Below are positions 60,972-64,000 of a stretch of DNA of 64,000 nt, piece after piece; the stretch's first letter is position 1; each line of letters starts with the position of its first letter. The position numbers and the translations under genes were made by a program. The stretch comes from Chitinophagales bacterium (GTDB taxonomy: Bacteria > Bacteroidota > Bacteroidia > Chitinophagales > Saprospiraceae): positions 17,243 to 81,242 of the forward strand of contig JAAFJT010000009.1 in assembly GCA_013298955.1 (NCBI GenBank), given 5' to 3'. The notes under the pieces are model-generated. The model searched no databases. It was given only the letters and a program-made list of their open reading frames with translations, and was not told the DNA's origin.

Positions 60972-61958
60972 ATGTTTTTTAAAAAAAAAATTCAAAAATG
61001 GATGCGATTGCCCGTTTGTGTAGGCGCGTTCATTGGGGCATTTTGGGTCATGGGTTGCAACACGCCTCAAAAAGTTGTACCCAATACGATTGCTCTTAAA
61101 ATTAGTGAAATCACTGATAATGATTCAAGTACACTTGCAAATGCTTTATTATGGGAAATTACAGGCAATGGTTTGAAAAAACCATCCTACCTCTATGGGA
61201 CGATTCATATGATAGCGAAATCGGATTTTTTCATCACTGCACCCACTCGTCAAGCCTTAGAAGGCAGTGATAAAGTGGTCTTTGAAATCAATTTGCGCAA
61301 GATGATGAACCCAATTGCCATGTTATCTATTTTTTCCAAAGCTATGATGAAAGATGGAAAACGGTTGCGCGACTTGTTGTCACCCGAAGATTACGCCTTA
61401 GTGAAACATAAATTTGAAGGCTTCGGCATGCCTTTGACCATGCTGGAACGAGTGAAACCGCTTTTTTTGGCAAGTTTTGCAGAGAGTGATGGGATGCCTG
61501 ACAAAAATAGCAGCACTTCTTACGAAATGGAATTTTTAGAGATTGCGGAAAAAAATCATAAGTTACTGGATGGTTTAGAGACCGTAGAATTTCAAATGAG
61601 CATTTTTGACAGCATTCCCTATCGCGCACAGGCAGAAATGTTGGTTGCCAACCTCAAATCAGATAAAAAAGAAGCGGGCGAATTTAAAAAAATGGTCGAT
61701 TTGTATAAAAAACAAGATATTGAAGCCCTTTGCAAGACGATTCAAAACGATACCACTATTGCGTCTGGTAGTGACGGTTTGGGTAATTACGAGCATATGC
61801 TGCTCATCAATCGCAATCGCAATTGGATTCCAATTATGGGGCGCATGATGCAGCAACAAAAGACGTTTTTTGCTGTCGGTGCGGGGCATCTCGGCGGGCG
61901 GCAGGGCGTAGTGCGCTTGCTGCGGAAAGCGGGCTATCAAGTGCAAGCAGTGCGATAA
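60972..61958 (+). CDS. TraB/GumN family lipoprotein
   Basis: A 328-residue exported lipoprotein with a TraB/GumN domain (PF01963; erythromycin-esterase-like/EreA-ChaN clan). The lipobox is VMGC. Domain motifs: LLWEITGNGLKKPSYLYGTIHMI (GTIH is the family signature), VVFEINLRKMMN, a late RNWIPIMGRMM and FFAVGAGHLGGRQGVVRLL (GxGHLxG). The role is unknown; relatives are proposed metalloproteases. Start is the ATG at 60972, which begins the signal peptide. Confidence 0.87.
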   Translation: MFFKKKIQKWMRLPVCVGAFIGAFWVMGCNTPQKVVPNTIALKISEITDNDSSTLANALLWEITGNGLKKPSYLYGTIHMIAKSDFFITAPTRQALEGSDKVVFEINLRKMMNPIAMLSIFSKAMMKDGKRLRDLLSPEDYALVKHKFEGFGMPLTMLERVKPLFLASFAESDGMPDKNSSTSYEMEFLEIAEKNHKLLDGLETVEFQMSIFDSIPYRAQAEMLVANLKSDKKEAGEFKKMVDLYKKQDIEALCKTIQNDTTIASGSDGLGNYEHMLLINRNRNWIPIMGRMMQQQKTFFAVGAGHLGGRQGVVRLLRKAGYQVQAVR

Positions 61959-61995
61959 TACCCCTTTGAGGATACCACAATTTTGCCCCGAATGG

Positions 61996-62031
61996 CACTC
62001 ATTTACCCGAATTGATAAGTGCAAATGAGTG
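61996..62031. terminator. Weak hairpin between convergent genes
   Basis: CACTCATTT pairs with AAATGAGTG across an 18-base loop between the TraB/GumN and GHL10 genes. No T-run follows. Confidence 0.4.
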
Positions 62032-62121
62032 TTATTCGTGACGAAATTGGGTATCATCCTTTTCTGCCATGTCTCTTATTATAAACGATTCTTTGATAAC
62101 TACTATACATGGAACTCGGAT

Positions 62122-63663
62122 TTACGAGCGAGACTTTTTTTTACTCGCCCCCAATGTTTCCAAAGGCGGCGTTTTAGAAGGCGCGGCAGCAGACAGCGAT
62201 TTCTTTTTCGGCATCGCGTGAATCGAAGGCGCACTCACCGCTTTACTTGCAATCCGCGAATCATTGAAATATTGATATTTTAAAATATCAGTTACACCTA
62301 AACGATTTTCTATCAATTGTTTAGAACTAAAAAGCATGTAACCTTTGATGTCTGGAAATTGACGTAAAAATTCAATTTGATTGGGGATTTGGTCGGGTTC
62401 AGCCCATTCGGGATACTTGGTATTGTTGATTTTGTATAAGGCTAATCCAATATACATTTTTTTACCATACCGATTTTTGAGCCACCAATTCACTGCTTTT
62501 TTGAAATCGACTTGCGGATGACCAATGTGAAAATACACTTCGGGAGCAATATAATCGACCCAATCATTTTTAAGCCATTTTAATACATCTGCATATAAAT
62601 CATCATAACATTGCTGACCGCCTTTGGTATCTGACCCCGTTTTATCCGTTTCCTTGTTGCGCCAAACGGCAAACGGACTCACACCCACTTGCATCGCCGT
62701 ATCAATAGATTTAACTTTTTTATAAACCGATTCAATGACTAAATTGATATTATTCCGCCGCCAATCCTTGATATTTTTAAAATTTTTACCATATTTGACA
62801 TAGGTTAAAGAATCATCAATTTCCTCATTTTGAATCTTATACGGATAATAATAATCGTCAAAGTGTACCGCATCAATATCATAATTTGCTGCTAATTCGC
62901 CAATCACCTCCAAAAAATGTTGTCGTACTTCTGGGATTCCGGGATTTAATTGATATTCTTTGCCATATTTATAAACCCAATCTCGATGGGCTTTAAAAAC
63001 ATGATTTGGTGCCAAATTGAGGGTATCGGCATCCACCACTGCCCGAAATGGATTGATCCAAGCGTGAAATTCCATCTTTGCCGCATGAGAAGTTTCCACC
63101 ATAAATTGCAATAAATCGAAATTATTATCCAAGCCTTTACCCGATTTTCCTGTGATAAATTTGCTAAATGGCACTAATTTGGAAGGATAAATCGCATCCG
63201 CACAAGGGCGCACTTGCACGATTACGGCATTGATATTCAATGATTTATAAAATTGTAATAATTGCAACCATTCTTTTTTTAACAACTCTGGTTTGGTTGT
63301 AAGTTGCGCAGGGAAATCAACGCGCTGTACGGTGCTAATCCAAACAGCTCTAAATTCTTTTTCTAAATTTTGTGCAGTCTCTTTTTTAGTGGTTTGTTGG
63401 GTTACGCGCATACCGAACTTGTTGGCATGCGTATTTGTGGACATTTCCATCATGGGAAGGGTATCCGTCAAGGGACGGGGCGAAGCCGTTTCCATGAAAA
63501 AACGAGTCCCATCCGAATCGGCGGCGGCTGGCAATTGTGTATGCCCAGTGAACGGAAAGAAAAAACAAAATAACAGGGTATTCGCTATCAAGTTAGTATG
63601 TTTTTTTACAATTTGTAAGATTCTGAAAATAATGGGTTTAAGCGTAAAAGTGAATACAGGCAC
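62122..63663 (-). CDS. Exported GHL10/DUF4015-type glycosyl hydrolase-like protein
   Basis: 513 residues of the GHL10 family (PF02638), TIM-barrel proteins thought to act on cell-wall or surface glycans. Typical motifs: FRAVWISTVQRVDFP, INAVIVQVRPCADAIYPSKLVPFSK, MEFHAWINPFRA and YDIDAVHFDDYYYPY. The signal segment is LIANTLLFCFFFPFTGH. The frame opens with GTG at 63663; the exact start is uncertain because no ATG gives a signal peptide. The tail is basic (ETLGASKKKSRS). Upstream up to 64000 there is only one hairpin and AT-rich DNA. Confidence 0.8.
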   Translation of the reverse strand: MPVFTFTLKPIIFRILQIVKKHTNLIANTLLFCFFFPFTGHTQLPAAADSDGTRFFMETASPRPLTDTLPMMEMSTNTHANKFGMRVTQQTTKKETAQNLEKEFRAVWISTVQRVDFPAQLTTKPELLKKEWLQLLQFYKSLNINAVIVQVRPCADAIYPSKLVPFSKFITGKSGKGLDNNFDLLQFMVETSHAAKMEFHAWINPFRAVVDADTLNLAPNHVFKAHRDWVYKYGKEYQLNPGIPEVRQHFLEVIGELAANYDIDAVHFDDYYYPYKIQNEEIDDSLTYVKYGKNFKNIKDWRRNNINLVIESVYKKVKSIDTAMQVGVSPFAVWRNKETDKTGSDTKGGQQCYDDLYADVLKWLKNDWVDYIAPEVYFHIGHPQVDFKKAVNWWLKNRYGKKMYIGLALYKINNTKYPEWAEPDQIPNQIEFLRQFPDIKGYMLFSSKQLIENRLGVTDILKYQYFNDSRIASKAVSAPSIHAMPKKKSLSAAAPSKTPPLETLGASKKKSRS

Positions 63664-63960
63664 GGAAAATTAGTTTAAATTTTTATAAATATAGTTTTGG
63701 TAATACTTTGTAGATGCTCCGTGCAGGATGTTTCGCAACATGCCCACACAACAATATTGTATTTCAAATAGTTTTGCAAATGTGTAAAAATCATCGTTTT
63801 GCCACAACTTTTATATCAAAAAAGTGTGACACGTTTTTGATTCAGATTGTGACATTTTAATTGGAGAGAAGTGTGTTGGATAGGAAACTTTAGAGCTATT
63901 TTTTCGCCTAAAAAAGAGGAGGTTGAGAGCGTTGATTTTGATTTCTTCATCGCGATCCAA

Positions 63961-63992
63961 AAGGTCGGCGAGGTTGCAACCTCGCCGACCTT
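63961..63992. repeat. AAGGTCGGCGAGGTT hairpin
   Basis: A perfect palindrome AAGGTCGGCGAGGTTGCAAC and complement, the same as the core of 58669-58700 apart from the central AC/GC. It lies at the right edge of the window in an otherwise empty stretch. Confidence 0.75.
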
Positions 63993-64000
63993 GACTCTTG

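Noticed and set aside
1..64000. Prophage, insertion sequence or integron
   Set aside because: No transposase, integrase, terminase, capsid or attC-like gene is found on either strand; the repeats are non-coding.

Overview
The window looks like a chromosomal segment of a Bacteroidota bacterium, probably near the Saprospiria or Chitinophagia; the exact lineage cannot be fixed from this sequence alone. The evidence is the rplM-rpsI-rpsB-tsf-pyrH run, two PorP/SprF-type outer-membrane proteins, a SprE/PorW lipoprotein, several proteins with type IX secretion (T9SS) C-terminal sorting domains, a SprB-like adhesin with a gliding-type C-terminus, and many promoters with the Bacteroidota -7 element TAnnTTTG. 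I see no tRNA, rRNA, transposase, integrase, prophage or CRISPR array.

Layout. Bases 1-7250 hold a polyprenyl synthase end, then a minus-strand run: rplM, rpsI, rpsB, tsf, pyrH, a transketolase N-terminal subunit, a DUF1015 protein and recO. Bases 7500-12500 carry a copper amine oxidase, a LytS-type sensor kinase and an M28 peptidase. Bases 13000-19200 have a PorP-like protein, parC, a 29-residue basic protein and RNase G. Bases 19200-34200 are a surface and secretion region: a deacetylase, a cohesin-domain protein, a 2,256-residue adhesin with its PorP/SprF partner, a GIN-domain protein and a GH18 chitinase. Bases 34500-48200 are mixed: a Wzz-like protein, TlpA, MoxR, lpd, a LamG protein, EamA, frr, hisIE, a TPR protein and a broken PA14-OmpA gene. 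Bases 48260-49930 hold an ATPase cassette between exact direct repeats. The rest holds mrdA, a bifunctional nuclease, an M23 peptidase, sprE/porW, an M28 peptidase, a flavin reductase with a broken copy, a TraB/GumN lipoprotein and a GHL10 hydrolase.

The most striking feature is what fills the gaps. Most intergenic spaces contain a long inverted repeat, and these fall into at least six sequence families. One has ten copies of a GGAGGGTTT hairpin whose arms covary, two of them inside full 128-bp elements bounded by AAGTAGTT/AACTACTT. Another is a 150-200 bp foldback built from CGCGGAT words and ending in a GGGTGGTTTTG boundary. A third is a 155-175 bp element with AAGTTGCGCGGTA ends. A fourth is an ACACATAGG family that begins at stop codons. 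The fifth consists of AATTAGGA foldbacks and the sixth is a 41-bp tandem array. The 11-mer TTGATWATCAA recurs 13 times, in genes and in gaps.

Several genes are visibly broken: PA14-OmpA by an exact 127-bp duplication, sprE/porW and the ATPase partner by single-base frameshifts, and truncated second copies of EamA and of the flavin reductase. Some single-base cases could be sequencing errors. The ATPase cassette between two exact 46-bp promoter-bearing repeats, upstream of mrdA, is the best candidate for an acquired, possibly defensive module.
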